NCBI GenBank assembly: GCA_965220245.1
Contig: CBDCPI010000008.1
Location: 620,001-684,000 of the forward strand
Length of the DNA stretch: 64,000 nucleotides
DNA from: CBDCPI01 sp965220245
GTDB taxonomy: Bacteria; Chloroflexota; Dehalococcoidia; Lucifugimonadales; UBA3495
Reading direction: 5' to 3'
Both the position numbers and the translations under genes were made by a program. The notes beneath the pieces are model-generated. The model was not told the DNA's origin and did no database searches. It saw only the letters and a program-made list of their open reading frames with translations. Shown one piece after another: positions 43,595 through 52,686 of this stretch (the first letter of the stretch is position 1; each line of letters starts with the position of its first letter).

Positions 43595-46008
43595 CAGCAG
43601 TTCACCGCCATCGGGGTGGCCGGGGCGCAGGTGATCAGCGACTCCCGGGCCCGGGTCATCCCCACGTAGAACAGCCGCTGCACCGCCGCCCGCTGCTCCG
43701 GGCTGCCGGTCCACTCGTCCATCCCCGGCCGGCTCAGGTCGGGGAACAGGTAAACCACGTCACATTCGCTGCCCTTGACCGAGTGAACTGTGCCCGGCAC
43801 CACCAGGGGCGTCTCCCGCAGCTTCTCCGCTCCCCGCCGCCGGACCACGCTCAGGGGGAACTCCGCTCCCGGCCTCTTGGCCGCCGTCAGGTGCCGTTGG
43901 TACCAGTTCAGGTCTCCCGACAGCCCGGCCTCGATTGCCTCCGGGGTGAGGACCCCCTCCAGCAGGTTCCAGGACAGGCCCTCTTCCTCGTCGTCCTCCA
44001 GGTCCCGCACCAGTTCCCGGCCCTTCCGGGGCAGCACCCCCTCGGCCCGGAGGGTGTTGGTCCACTTTCTCAGGTCCCCGGCGGTCCACTGCCCGGACTC
44101 GCTGAGGGCCAGGTAGGCCAGGAGCCGCTCGGCGGCGCCGGCGGCGTTCCGCCGCTTCGGGAGCGGGTTCCAGGCCCCGTTCGATCTCCGGTGGGGGTTG
44201 TGGAAGGGGATGCCCTGCCTCCGGAGCGCTCCCAGCAGCGGTTGCAGCATGTAGGCGCAGGTGGTCAGGAACATCACGCTCTTGCCTTGGGCCAGGTACT
44301 TCTCCGCGTCCTCGAGGGCCGGTTCCGGCTCCTGGCAGCTGGCCTGGAGCTGGCGCACCTCACCCTCGGCGTCCCGGGGCCGGTATTCCACCGGCCGGCG
44401 GTCCTTGACCTGGTTGATCCAAGCCACGGCGGTGTCGTGGACCTGGCGGGGCACCCGGTAGCTCTGGGCCAGCACCCGCCGCTGCGCTTCCGGTACCGGC
44501 GGGTTGGTGAAGGCTTGGGGGTCGGAGCCCCGCCAGCGGTAGAGGCAGTTGTGGGTGACCAGCCCGTCGGCGACGTAGGTCTCGTGGGGCGTCACCCGGA
44601 GGCTGTATACCGGGCCGTCGAAGGCGGCTTGGCTGATTGCTTCCACCGCCGTCCAGCTTGTCTGCTCGGCGCCGCGGTATTCCGGGACCGCCATGATCCC
44701 GGGGACCAGGTTGCAGGCCCGGACCTCCTCCACTCGTACCGTCCTCCGCCTTCCGGTGCGGCCTCGTTCCCACAGCGGGAACTCCGGGTCCCGGCCGTGC
44801 CCGGTCAGGCACCGCCGGGCGCGTTCTTCCCCGCCGTTCCCCGCCGCTTCCGCGGCTGGGGGCCGGTCTTCCGGGAACGGGCCTTCGGCCAGGCCGTGCC
44901 GGGCGGCGATGGCCGCGGCCATGGCCGCGGCTTCCCGGCGGTCCGGGGCTGCCGCCAGGACCCAGGCGCTTCCGGCGCCCTCCTGCCGGAGGTATTGCTC
45001 CAGCCGGAATGCTCCCCGGTCGTCGAACAGCCGGCTCCATCCCACCCGCCATTCGCTTCCGCGGCGCATCAGGCAGACCGCGCAGTGGCCGCTCCGCCGG
45101 TCCACCCACCGGACCACCCAGCGGTGTTCCGGGGTGGACCGGGAGCGCTTCCCGCCGGCGTGGACGGTGAGCAGGGGGCCCCGGTAATGGCGCCGGCCCG
45201 TCTCGAAGGGCCGGGTCTTCCGGTAGCCGGCTATTTTCTGTTCGTGCCGGTCCCAGGTCAGTATCCGGTGTTGGCCGGGGTCGAGCTTCTCGATGGGCAC
45301 CGGGCCGCCAGCGGTCTCGACCATCGTTCCCGCCGGTTGGCACTGGTCGGGGTCGCCCACCATCACCAGGTAGCCGGCCCGCTCGCCCCACTTGCGGACC
45401 AAGCGCATCTCCAGGAAGTCCAGGTCCTGGGCTTCGTCGACGAACAGCACGTCCGGGTCCCCGGGGGCGGTCTCCACCTCCCGCAGGCAGGTCTCGATCA
45501 GGTCGGTGAAGTCCATCAGCCCCCGTTCCTGCTTCCACCCGGTCCACGCGGCGGCGAAGGCCGCCACGTCCGGGGGCAGTTCCGTCTCCATCCGGGCCCG
45601 CAGCACCTGGTACCGGCCCATCATCCGGTCTCCGGGGGAGCCGGCGTTGGGTTCCAGGTTGTCCTCGTCGATGCTCCGTTTCCGGTCCTTCGTCCCCATC
45701 TCGTAGCTGGGGTGCCGTTCGTTCCAGTCGGCCAGCTGGGCCTTGTCCTCGGCAATCTCCGGTTGGCCCAGCATCCGGTAGCAGTGGGCGTGCAGGGTCC
45801 CCACGTGCTCCGGCGGGATGGGCAGGTCCCGCCCCGCCACCTCGGCGGCGGCGGTCCGGGTCAGGGACGATATGAGCGGCCGTTTCCCCTGCTCCACGGC
45901 CCGCTGGGCCTGCGCTCCCAGCCAGGTGGTCTTGCCACAGCCGGGGGGCCCGTAGACCCGGAATTCGGTCCCTTCCCCCTCCATCGGGGATGCTTCGGGT
46001 GTCGTCAC
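43594..46008 (-). CDS. UvrD/Rep-like SF1 helicase containing an intein
   Basis: 804 residues including intein. Walker A GPPGCGKTTW near residue 19, FVDEAQDLDFLEM (motif II) near 190, GDPDQ (motif III) split by the intein and rejoined as GDPDQ-CLYRWRGSDP, then TVHSVKGSECDVVYL (motif V) and YVGMTRARESL (motif VI). The extein is about 539 residues, somewhat short for UvrD. Start GTG at 46008. Overlaps RuvC, suggesting a joint replication or recombination role. Confidence 0.88.
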   Translation of the reverse strand: MTTPEASPMEGEGTEFRVYGPPGCGKTTWLGAQAQRAVEQGKRPLISSLTRTAAAEVAGRDLPIPPEHVGTLHAHCYRMLGQPEIAEDKAQLADWNERHPSYEMGTKDRKRSIDEDNLEPNAGSPGDRMMGRYQVLRARMETELPPDVAAFAAAWTGWKQERGLMDFTDLIETCLREVETAPGDPDVLFVDEAQDLDFLEMRLVRKWGERAGYLVMVGDPDQCQPAGTMVETAGGPVPIEKLDPGQHRILTWDRHEQKIAGYRKTRPFETGRRHYRGPLLTVHAGGKRSRSTPEHRWVVRWVDRRSGHCAVCLMRRGSEWRVGWSRLFDDRGAFRLEQYLRQEGAGSAWVLAAAPDRREAAAMAAAIAARHGLAEGPFPEDRPPAAEAAGNGGEERARRCLTGHGRDPEFPLWERGRTGRRRTVRVEEVRACNLVPGIMAVPEYRGAEQTSWTAVEAISQAAFDGPVYSLRVTPHETYVADGLVTHNCLYRWRGSDPQAFTNPPVPEAQRRVLAQSYRVPRQVHDTAVAWINQVKDRRPVEYRPRDAEGEVRQLQASCQEPEPALEDAEKYLAQGKSVMFLTTCAYMLQPLLGALRRQGIPFHNPHRRSNGAWNPLPKRRNAAGAAERLLAYLALSESGQWTAGDLRKWTNTLRAEGVLPRKGRELVRDLEDDEEEGLSWNLLEGVLTPEAIEAGLSGDLNWYQRHLTAAKRPGAEFPLSVVRRRGAEKLRETPLVVPGTVHSVKGSECDVVYLFPDLSRPGMDEWTGSPEQRAAVQRLFYVGMTRARESLITCAPATPMAVNC
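44548..45342 (-). other. intein in helicase motif III
   Basis: 265 residues from the Cys of CQPAGTMVETAGG to VTHN, followed by extein Cys. Block A (CxxxGT), block B (TPEHRWVV), block F (VYSLRVTPHETYVADG) and block G (GLVTHN-C) are present, so self-splicing is expected. Between them an insert (CLMRRGSEWRVGW, then EAAAMAAAIAARHG) resembles a GIY-YIG-like endonuclease pattern, uncertain. The site GDPDQ|C is in the most conserved part of the helicase. Confidence 0.92.
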
Positions 46009-46419
46009 TTTTCGCCTCTTCCGTTTTTACCCTGTTATAGGAGATTTCGGAGATGTTCGTTCACGCTTCCGAAATTGCTTAGGCGTGCGCTCCTGAGTAA
46101 CATGAGTAACGGGAAATAACGTGAAATCCGGAGATGTTATTCAGGCTGTAATTGAGACTCGGGGTGTGAATCAGATACGAATCCGGTATCAAAAACCTCC
46201 TTTCAGAGGGTCCTGAATAACGGCATAACATCAGAGTTCACTTTTCAAATTTTTTTCTCTACTTTTTTCCTATAACAGGGGTTTTCTGTTTCCCCCCCGG
46301 AACTGTGGGTCCCGGGCCTGACGCAGAGCGCAAGGGGCCCTACGCCCCCTCTGTCCCGTTTTTCCGGGGGCTTTTTGCGTCCTGGCCTTCCGTTTTTCCG
46401 GGGGGCGCCGCGCCGGGGG
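46009..46419. promoter_or_regulatory. AT-rich control region bounded by a 13-bp inverted repeat
   Basis: The largest truly noncoding gap in the replication block. CCCTGTTATAGGA (46030-46042) is repeated exactly inverted at 46268-46280. Inside lie GGAGATGTT motifs at about 46049 and 46130 and an inverted GATGTTAT near 46230, as well as GAGTAAC direct repeats. Such iteron-like structure suits an origin or the operator of the helicase operon. The helicase start follows directly to the left. Bases 46281-46419 hold a GC hairpin (GGGGCCCTACGCCCC) just after the primase stop. Confidence 0.6.
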
Positions 46420-48122
46420 TCAGCTCTTCATGGGCAGCCTCCAGCAGTTCCGGGTGGTCCGGTGTCCGCTCAGGACGAGGTTCACCCGCTCCGGCTGGGC
46501 TCCGCAGAGCTTCAGCCACCGCCCCATGGCGTGGGAGTCGATCTTCATCCCGGCGTTGAACTCCACCCACTTCCGGAAGGCGTCGATGAAGATGTAGATG
46601 GCGCCGTCCTTCCGGAAGGGGCCCTTCACCGTCGCCGCGTGCTCCGCGTCGTCGCCGACGCTCTTCTCCGACAGGTATTCCTCCAGCCAGCCCTCGACCT
46701 CGGTGGCCGGGTGGGACGCTTGGCCCACCTCGACCTCCTCGCAAGAGTCCAGCAGGGCCTGGAACCGTTTGCGCCAGGCGGCGTCCTTGCAGCTGCGGAT
46801 GACCACCCCGGTGGTGGTCGCCACCGCGTCGCAGAAGAGGGTCTGGCTTCTCAGGTTCCTGACCGTTCCCAGGGTGATGTCTCCCTGCTTGGTCGACATC
46901 CAGTAGATGGGGGGGTCCCCCACGTACTTCACGATCCGCAGGATGTCCACCCCCAGCAGCGTGGTCAGGTTGTCCCGGAGCGTTCTCTCCGGCCCTTCCC
47001 GTCCTTCCCGTTCAGGGCTTCCTCCAGTTGGTCCTGGGCCTCGGCCTGTTCCATCGGCTCCCGGGCCCTGGCGATGGTCCGCTGGTGGTAGCTCTCCCGG
47101 AGCTTGAGGTCGTGGCCGTGCTTGGCTCTCCGGGCAATCATCAGGTTGGCCGTCTCCTGGTCCGACCAGCCGGCATTGACCGCTATCGCGGCCAGCGACA
47201 TGTCGTAGGCCGAGGGGGACTGGTCGGTCAGGTCCCGACGGTTCCCCTCCCAGGACCGCTTGAACTTCGGGTCGTTGATGATGAGCGCCGCGAAGTTCGC
47301 GGCCGGCGGCTCGGCGTCCGGGCGGAGGATGAGACCCCCTTTTCCGGGCCCGTCTGGGCCCGCTTCTTCCCGATTGCCTTCTTCCGGCTTGCCTTCTTCC
47401 CGGCGGCTCCGGTTTCGCGTTTGGCCTTCTTGGCGGCTTCGTTCCTGCGCCTGAGCCCCCATCGACTGGTACCCTTCGGGCACCTGCAGGATGATCTCTT
47501 CCTGACTGTAGCGGGGGCCGTCCTGGACCAGTACAGCGACTCGGACCGGCTGCGCCGGTTCCTTGTTGTTGATCGTTCCCGGTATTCGCATCAGCCGGCT
47601 CAGGTCATGGGTGGCGTCAACGGTCCAGCCTTGCTGCTGCAGCAGCCTGCTCACTTGGTCGTGCCACCAGATGGTGAGGGCGTTTGCCCGGGTCCGTTCA
47701 TTGTCGTCCTGGATGGTCCAGGGCTCGGCGAAGAGCCACCAGGCCTGTAGCCCGTGGCCGGAGTTGACCAGGATGGTCGGTTGGCGTTCGAAGGCGCTGA
47801 GCGCGCCCTGGGCTGCCTCCAGGTCCGGAGGCAGCCGTTCGCTCTTCTTGTGGACCGCGTGGGCCACGTCGATGTCGGCCCACAGGCCGGGGATGCCCGC
47901 GACCTCGTGGGCCTTCACCCGCTTTTTGGCCGGGATCCGGGCGCCGGGCGCAGCCAGCCCCACCCCGGTGTAGATGTCACGTTCCGGGTAGGCGGCCAGG
48001 TCCCGGCACACCCGGTCCAGCCGGAGGTACCAGGACGACCGCTTCTGCGGCAGCATCCATACCGGGACCTGCCCCGGGGGAGGGTCTCCCCACAGGGCGG
48101 TCAGGAACTGTTGCGGGTCCAT
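46420..48122 (-). CDS. RepB-type plasmid primase, frameshifted
   Basis: The N-terminal frame from ATG 48122 has WADIDVAHAV, LVNSGHGLQAWWLF and SRLMRIPGTINNK, the archaeo-eukaryotic-type primase core of plasmid RepB-like primases, then SWEGNRRDLTDQSPSAYD and LAAIAVNAGWSDQE of the PriCT-like module. The following frame (LRDNLTTLLGVDILRIVKYV, HAMGRWLKLCGA, RTTRNCWRLP) is the usual C-terminal part; the join is near 46991-47010. About 565 residues. Initiates or primes replication of the element. Confidence 0.78.
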
Positions 48123-48137
48123 CGCCCTTTCCCCGGC

Positions 48138-49103
48138 CTACTCGTCCTGCTGGACGCTCACGTTCAGCAGGGGCGACAGGGCGTTGATGTACTTCTCCAG
48201 CTGGGGCCGCTGCGCCTCCGGCACCGCCCCGCCGGAGCGGAGCACGATCCGGGAGTAGTCGAAGGGGTCGCCCTCCACCTTTTCCAGTTGGAGATGGGTG
48301 TAGCCGTGGTAGAAGATCTGCGGCGGGTTCTGGTTGGTCAGCCGCAGGAAGTGCTTCCTCACCGGCTGGATGCTGGTCGAAGGCGCCTGCACCACCACCG
48401 GGAGCATGTCGCCGGGCCGCAGCAGGAAGAGCATCCGCTTTTCCTTGCAGGCCTTGCCGCTGCCCCGGCTGGCGGTGTTCCACTCGTTGAAGGGGCAGCT
48501 GAAGCAGTCGCCGGAGGGCCTGACCTCGTCCTCGGCGAAGGCTTCCTCGCTGAAGAAGCCCCTCTCCCCGTCGGGGCTGGAGCAGTCCGGCGGCGTCCGG
48601 CCGCCCCCTTCGTCCAGGTCCTTCTTCCAGTAGGCCCGCGGGAGTGTCTGGTGGATGATGATGCCCTCCAGGGTGTCGGTGTACTCGCTCCCCTCGATGG
48701 TGGGCACCTCCCACTGGCGGGAGCCCCCGGCGGGCAGGGTGATCCGGTCCAGGTCCCGGTCGGTGATCTTCTCCCCGCCCAGGTTGGTCCTGATGGCGGT
48801 GATGAAGTGGTCCATCTCCTCCGGGGTGGCGGACAGGGCCTGGTAGACCGGGCCCTCCGGAACGGGGGCCAGGGCGGTCTCGCCTTCGGGGTTGCCGTTG
48901 GCTTGGTCCTCGGGGTTGCCGCCGGTCTCGCCTTCGGGGTTGCCGTTGGCTTGGTTCTCGGGGTTGCCGCCGGCCTCGCCGCTGGCTCCCTCGCCGGTCT
49001 GACCGCCGGGGTTGCCGCCGGTTTCGCCGTTGGCTCCTTCGCCGGTCTGGCCGCCGGCTTCGTCACTGGGGTTGCCGTTGGGTCTGTTCTTGGGTCTGGG
49101 CAT
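48138..49103 (-). CDS. Cys4 protein of the replication block
   Basis: 321 residues; GGGAGG before ATG 49103. The first 75 residues are Asn/Gly/Glu repeats (GNPEGETGGNPEDQANGNPE). The core holds PPDCSSPDG, GDCFSCPFNEW and GKACKEKR, a four-Cys set, with LLRPGDMLPVVVQAP. The family recurs next to primases on plasmids and phages; an ssDNA-binding or recombination role is likely but not shown. Confidence 0.6.
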   Translation of the reverse strand: MPRPKNRPNGNPSDEAGGQTGEGANGETGGNPGGQTGEGASGEAGGNPENQANGNPEGETGGNPEDQANGNPEGETALAPVPEGPVYQALSATPEEMDHFITAIRTNLGGEKITDRDLDRITLPAGGSRQWEVPTIEGSEYTDTLEGIIIHQTLPRAYWKKDLDEGGGRTPPDCSSPDGERGFFSEEAFAEDEVRPSGDCFSCPFNEWNTASRGSGKACKEKRMLFLLRPGDMLPVVVQAPSTSIQPVRKHFLRLTNQNPPQIFYHGYTHLQLEKVEGDPFDYSRIVLRSGGAVPEAQRPQLEKYINALSPLLNVSVQQDE

Positions 49104-49137
49104 TTTGCCTCCCTGTTTTGTTTGGGTTCTTCCGTCT

Positions 49138-49253
49138 TGGTGGCCAGTGGCCGGTGGCCAGTGACCAGTGGTTAGTGGCCAGTCCCCCGGCCCCCACTGG
49201 TCACTGGCTACCGGCTACCGGCCACCGGTCACCGGTCACCGGTCACCGGTCAG
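49138..49253. repeat. VNTR hairpin H
   Basis: GTGGCCAGTGGCCGGTGGCC and CAGTGACCAGTGG units, a CCCCCGGCCCCC centre, then CACTGGCTACCGGCTACCGG and repeated CACCGGTCACCGG units. The richest copy; reaches the stop of the gene at 49250. Confidence 0.85.
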
Positions 49254-49651
49254 CTTCGGACCCGGACCCGGAACACCTCGGTAATCCGGATGTGGGGCAG
49301 CAGGTCCCGGGGCAGTTCCTCTCCCGCCTCCTCCCGCTCCCGGACGTAGGCCCGGAGGGTGTTGGCGTTCACTCCGTCCTTGACCATGTATCCCAGGCCG
49401 TGCTGGCGCAGCGCGGCGTGGGCCGCCTCGTGCCCGCCGTCTTCTTCCGGCGTCAGGCCGGCGAAGATCTCCCGGGACAGGTAGGCCATGCCGTTCTCCG
49501 TCCTCAGGTTCTTCAGCCCCTTCTCGGCGAAGTAGTCGGTGAGCCGGGTCTCGGTCTTCTCCAGCTTCCCCTTGACCTCCCGCAGTTCGGCCTCCAGTTC
49601 CTGCTTCCGCTTGGCCAGCAGGATGTACTCGTCCACCCGTTCGATGCTCAA
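49250..49651 (-). CDS. coiled-coil hypothetical protein, TTG start
   Basis: 133 residues; TTG 49651 overlaps the helicase stop and follows AGGAGG by 7 bp. A coiled coil (RKQELEAELREVKGKLEKTE) is followed by a beta domain (NLRTENGMAYLSREIFAG) and helices. Similar small proteins sit beside phage recombination genes. Function unknown. Confidence 0.6.
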   Translation of the reverse strand: MSIERVDEYILLAKRKQELEAELREVKGKLEKTETRLTDYFAEKGLKNLRTENGMAYLSREIFAGLTPEEDGGHEAAHAALRQHGLGYMVKDGVNANTLRAYVREREEAGEELPRDLLPHIRITEVFRVRVRS

Positions 49652-52014
49652 TCCGGGTCCTCCTCTTTGGTCAGTTTCCGGGCCCGGAGGACTCTTTCGA
49701 TCAGGTCTTCCTTCCTCTCCAGTGCGCGCGCCACCAGCTCGTCCACCGTTCCGGCGGCGATGAGGTGGATGTACTGCACCGGCCGGGCCTGACCGGGCCG
49801 GTGCAGCCGCGCCATGCTCTGCTGGTAGTCCCCTAAGCTGAACCCCGGGCTGTAGTAGACGCAGTAGCGGGCTTTCGTCAGGTCCAGTCCCAGCCCCCCG
49901 GCCTGTATCTGTACCGCCAGGACCCCGCCGTTCCGGTCCCACTGGGCCAGTTCCTTGACCTTTCCGGAGATCTCGTAGCCGGGCCGTCCCTGCTTCTGGG
50001 CGGTCCGGATGATCTGCTCCAGGTCGGGGCGGAAGCGGGCGAAGACCACCACCGGCTCCTCTTGGTCCAGGTCCTCGAGGATGTCCTCCAGGGCCCGGGC
50101 CTTGGCGTCGTCCACTGGGACCATCTCTCCCTCGGTGCTGACGGCGAACCCGGAGGTCAGCTGCTGGAGCCGCAGCAGCCGGGCCAGGGCGTTGGCCGCC
50201 GTGGCCACGCTGCCGTTCTCCAGGTCGGCTCTCAGCTTCTTCTCCATTTGCCGGTAGATGCGCTCCGCCCTCTTCCCCAGGGAGACCCGGATGTGGGACT
50301 TCAGCGTGGGCGGCAGGTCCAGGACCTCGGCCGCCGTCACCCGGTAGGCCAGGGAGTAGAACAGCTGGTTCAGCTCCTCCAGGTTTTTGTAGCCCGCGAT
50401 TCTCTTGACCATGGGCCGGTCCCCCCCGGCTGCTTTCTCCTTCCTGGGGAGGGGGATGTCCGTTTCCTCGATGACGGCGTAGCGGTCCCGGAAGGCGTGG
50501 TAGGACGCGCCGTAGACCCGCTTGTTGATGGCCCGGTACTGGGCGTAGATGTCCAGGGGGGAGTTGGGCATCGGGGTCCCGGTCAGCGCCAGCCGCCGGG
50601 GCGTCCGGTCCGCCATCCGGGAGACCCACCGGGACGCCTGCCCTCCCGGGTTCTTGATCCGGTGGGAGTTGTGGACCAGAAGTCCTTCGGCAAAGTAGTT
50701 GCCGGTGGTTGTTTCGATGTTGAGGACCGTACGGCGTTCCGGACTTGTTCCACCACTCCGGCAGGGTCCTGCAGGACTTCCTTGTTCCAGAAGTGCAGGA
50801 CCGTCCAGCCGCAGCTTTCCAGGTAAGCCTTTTTCTTTGCGTCGGCTGCTTTCACCCTGGCGGTCTTGTGAGATTCTCCGTCCACTAGGGTAGCAATCTT
50901 CAATGCCGGCTCCGCCAGGTCTATCTTGAAGTGGGTTGGCAGATTTTTCCGGCGGGGCTTCACCGGGACCGTGAATTCGGTGGGCCACTCCAGCCGTTCG
51001 CTCAGTATCCTCTGGGGGGCCGTCAACCCGTGGCCATTGCCCCCGTTGAGGTGTGCGTATCCCGTCTGCTGCAGGGCGGCTTTTGATTTGGCTTTGTTCG
51101 CCGGATGCCGCAGCGGGTTGGAGTCTGACCGCAGGTGACGTTGAAGTTTCTCTTGAATTTCCGGCCGGCTCCCCAGCTGGGCCATGGTGCTCCGGTTGCG
51201 TTCCCTCGCCTCCGGGGAGCTCATTCTTGCTTTCGAAGCGCAGGACCGGCCGCAGAATTGGCGAGTGGCTTGGTCTCCCATAAAGCTCTTGCCGCACCAT
51301 TTGCAGAGCAGAGGATGGGTCTTCGGCTTGGTTTTCCTGGGCGATGCGAGCGACGGTGTCATCGGGATTTACGTCCTTGGCGGGGATGTACCCCCGGGTG
51401 GTCCAGACCGGGTGTTCCGGGGTCATGGAGGTTTCGCCGATTGCTATCAGGTCTTCGCCGGTGCTCCTGGTGAAGGTGTGTTGGACCTTGGCCTGGACGA
51501 CTCGGCCGGTGAGGTGGTCCACTCCCCATACTGCGTCTCCGGCCTTCAGCTCTTCGATGGGCGTTTTTCCTGCCGGAGTGTCGATCATGGTGCCTTCCGG
51601 GTGGCACTCGTCGATGACCATCAGGTCCCACCGCTGCGACGTCAGCCAGGTTCCCAGGGGTTCCCGCCAGGCCGACTCGTAGTTCACGATCACCACGGCG
51701 GGCCGGCCGGGCCGGCGCCTGAGGTCCCGTTCCGCCTTCTGCAGCTTCGCCTTCACCCCGGCGACGTCGCTTCCCAGGGGGATGACCTGGAGTTCGGCGG
51801 CGCTGTGGGCCGCGATCTGCTGGGGCCAGACGTGGTCGACGACGGAGAGGGGGCAGAGGACCAGGGTGCGCTGACGCTCCGACTCGGCCATGAGGGCGAC
51901 GGCGCAGAGGGACTTGCCGCTGCCCATCTCCATGGCCAGCATGGCGCCGGGCCTGGGTATGATGAAGTCCAGGGACTCCTTCTGATGGGCCCAGGGCTCG
52001 GTCCTGAGGTTCAT
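49648..52014 (-). CDS. SNF2-like helicase containing an intein
   Basis: 788 residues from ATG 52014 (GAGAGG 7-8 bp upstream); a longer upstream frame was rejected. MEMGSGKSLCAVAL (Walker A), VIDE|SHRIKNP (DESH box split by the intein), LALTGTPMPNSP, then AGGLGLDLTKA and RLHRPGQARPVQ (motifs V-VI). Extein about 475 residues, a minimal SNF2 motor. Second such helicase on the element. Confidence 0.88.
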   Translation of the reverse strand: MNLRTEPWAHQKESLDFIIPRPGAMLAMEMGSGKSLCAVALMAESERQRTLVLCPLSVVDHVWPQQIAAHSAAELQVIPLGSDVAGVKAKLQKAERDLRRRPGRPAVVIVNYESAWREPLGTWLTSQRWDLMVIDECHPEGTMIDTPAGKTPIEELKAGDAVWGVDHLTGRVVQAKVQHTFTRSTGEDLIAIGETSMTPEHPVWTTRGYIPAKDVNPDDTVARIAQENQAEDPSSALQMVRQELYGRPSHSPILRPVLRFESKNELPGGEGTQPEHHGPAGEPAGNSRETSTSPAVRLQPAAASGEQSQIKSRPAADGIRTPQRGQWPRVDGPPEDTERTAGVAHRIHGPGEAPPEKSANPLQDRPGGAGIEDCYPSGRRISQDRQGESSRRKEKGLPGKLRLDGPALLEQGSPAGPCRSGGTSPERRTVLNIETTTGNYFAEGLLVHNSHRIKNPGGQASRWVSRMADRTPRRLALTGTPMPNSPLDIYAQYRAINKRVYGASYHAFRDRYAVIEETDIPLPRKEKAAGGDRPMVKRIAGYKNLEELNQLFYSLAYRVTAAEVLDLPPTLKSHIRVSLGKRAERIYRQMEKKLRADLENGSVATAANALARLLRLQQLTSGFAVSTEGEMVPVDDAKARALEDILEDLDQEEPVVVFARFRPDLEQIIRTAQKQGRPGYEISGKVKELAQWDRNGGVLAVQIQAGGLGLDLTKARYCVYYSPGFSLGDYQQSMARLHRPGQARPVQYIHLIAAGTVDELVARALERKEDLIERVLRARKLTKEEDPD
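50583..51362 (-). CDS. predicted EDxHD/Vsr-like homing endonuclease inside the intein, other frame
   Basis: 259 residues from ATG 51362, in the +1 frame relative to the host gene. A zinc finger (CKWCGKSF...FCGRSCAS) precedes LTAPQRILSERLEW and the nuclease core IDLAEPALKIATLVDGESH, then AYLESCGWTVLHFWNKEVL, a Vsr/DUF559-like arrangement as in the endonucleases found with split inteins. It runs past the intein by 85 bp. A weak AAGGA lies 12 bp before the start. Whether it is expressed, or marks a frameshift, cannot be told here. Confidence 0.75.
   Translation of the reverse strand: MTPSLASPRKTKPKTHPLLCKWCGKSFMGDQATRQFCGRSCASKARMSSPEARERNRSTMAQLGSRPEIQEKLQRHLRSDSNPLRHPANKAKSKAALQQTGYAHLNGGNGHGLTAPQRILSERLEWPTEFTVPVKPRRKNLPTHFKIDLAEPALKIATLVDGESHKTARVKAADAKKKAYLESCGWTVLHFWNKEVLQDPAGVVEQVRNAVRSSTSKQPPATTLPKDFWSTTPTGSRTREGRRPGGSPGWRTGRPGGWR
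50668..51606 (-). other. intein in the DEAH box of the SNF2 helicase
   Basis: 313 residues in frame, from CHPEGTMIDTPAGKTPIEEL (block A) through EDLIAIGETSMTPEHPVW (block B) to VLNIETTTGNYFAEGLLVHN (blocks F, G), then extein Ser. The middle 170 codons are low-complexity and look like spacer, because a different frame there encodes an endonuclease-like protein. Insertion exactly after DE of DESH. Confidence 0.9.
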
Positions 52015-52686
52015 GGGGGTTGCCTCTCGTTGTATATTCGGTTGTTCGCCGCGGGGTTGTTGTTCATGGATGATTCCGGCTTGGTTTGCCGGGGCTGGGC
52101 CGGCCGTCCGGTCGCCTGCTTTCACGAGGGCCCGGAGCTGATGGTCCGGTTGCTCCAGTCCGGCCATGCGGCTGCCTTCGGTGTTCTTGGTGAGCTCCTG
52201 AGGCCGCGGGCCGGGTGGACCGTCCGGACTTCCGGAGGGTTTCCTCCGCCGGGGCGCAATCGCATTCTTTCGTCGGCCGGGCGAGGTCCTGCCTGGCTTG
52301 GGTGGGCATCCGGGCACACTCCTTGTTGGTTATGGGCCCGGGGTTATGGGCCCGGTCCCGGTCTCGTTGCCGGTCATGGGGTTCATGCTCCTTGTTCCGG
52401 GCAAGCGGAATGGGGGTCTCTGGGTTTTTGTGTGACCCTGGACAGGGTTGCCGGGGCTGGTTGCCCGGGGGCCGGTGAGGCGCCCAGCGGCGTTTTTGCC
52501 GGGGAATGGGCGGTTTTGGGGCTGGAAGTGTTTGAGGGTTTCGGTTATGATGTTCATAGAGGTTGCTGCTCGCTCCTCGAAACAGCCCGTCCGGTGTCTT
52601 TCTCACTGGGCGGGTTTCTTTTTGTTTCGTTGTTCTCGAGGTGCTCCTGTCTCTTTCTTTGGCCGGGCGAGGTTTTGCGGTTGCGG
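52015..52686. other. gap with no convincing gene
   Basis: Three overlapping basic short ORFs run leftward (up to 180 codons) but look like composition-driven noise; one begins MNIITETLKHFQPQN at 52557. A 15-bp repeat variant lies at 52311-52325. Near 52580-52630 GAAACAGCCCG pairs imperfectly with CGGGCGGGTTTC followed by TTTTTGTTT, a possible rightward terminator. Confidence 0.4.

Noticed and set aside
52015..52317. Longer N-terminus for the SNF2 helicase (start at 52317)
   Set aside because: The extra 101 residues are low-complexity, while ATG 52014 has GAGAGG at the right distance and begins right at the helicase domain.
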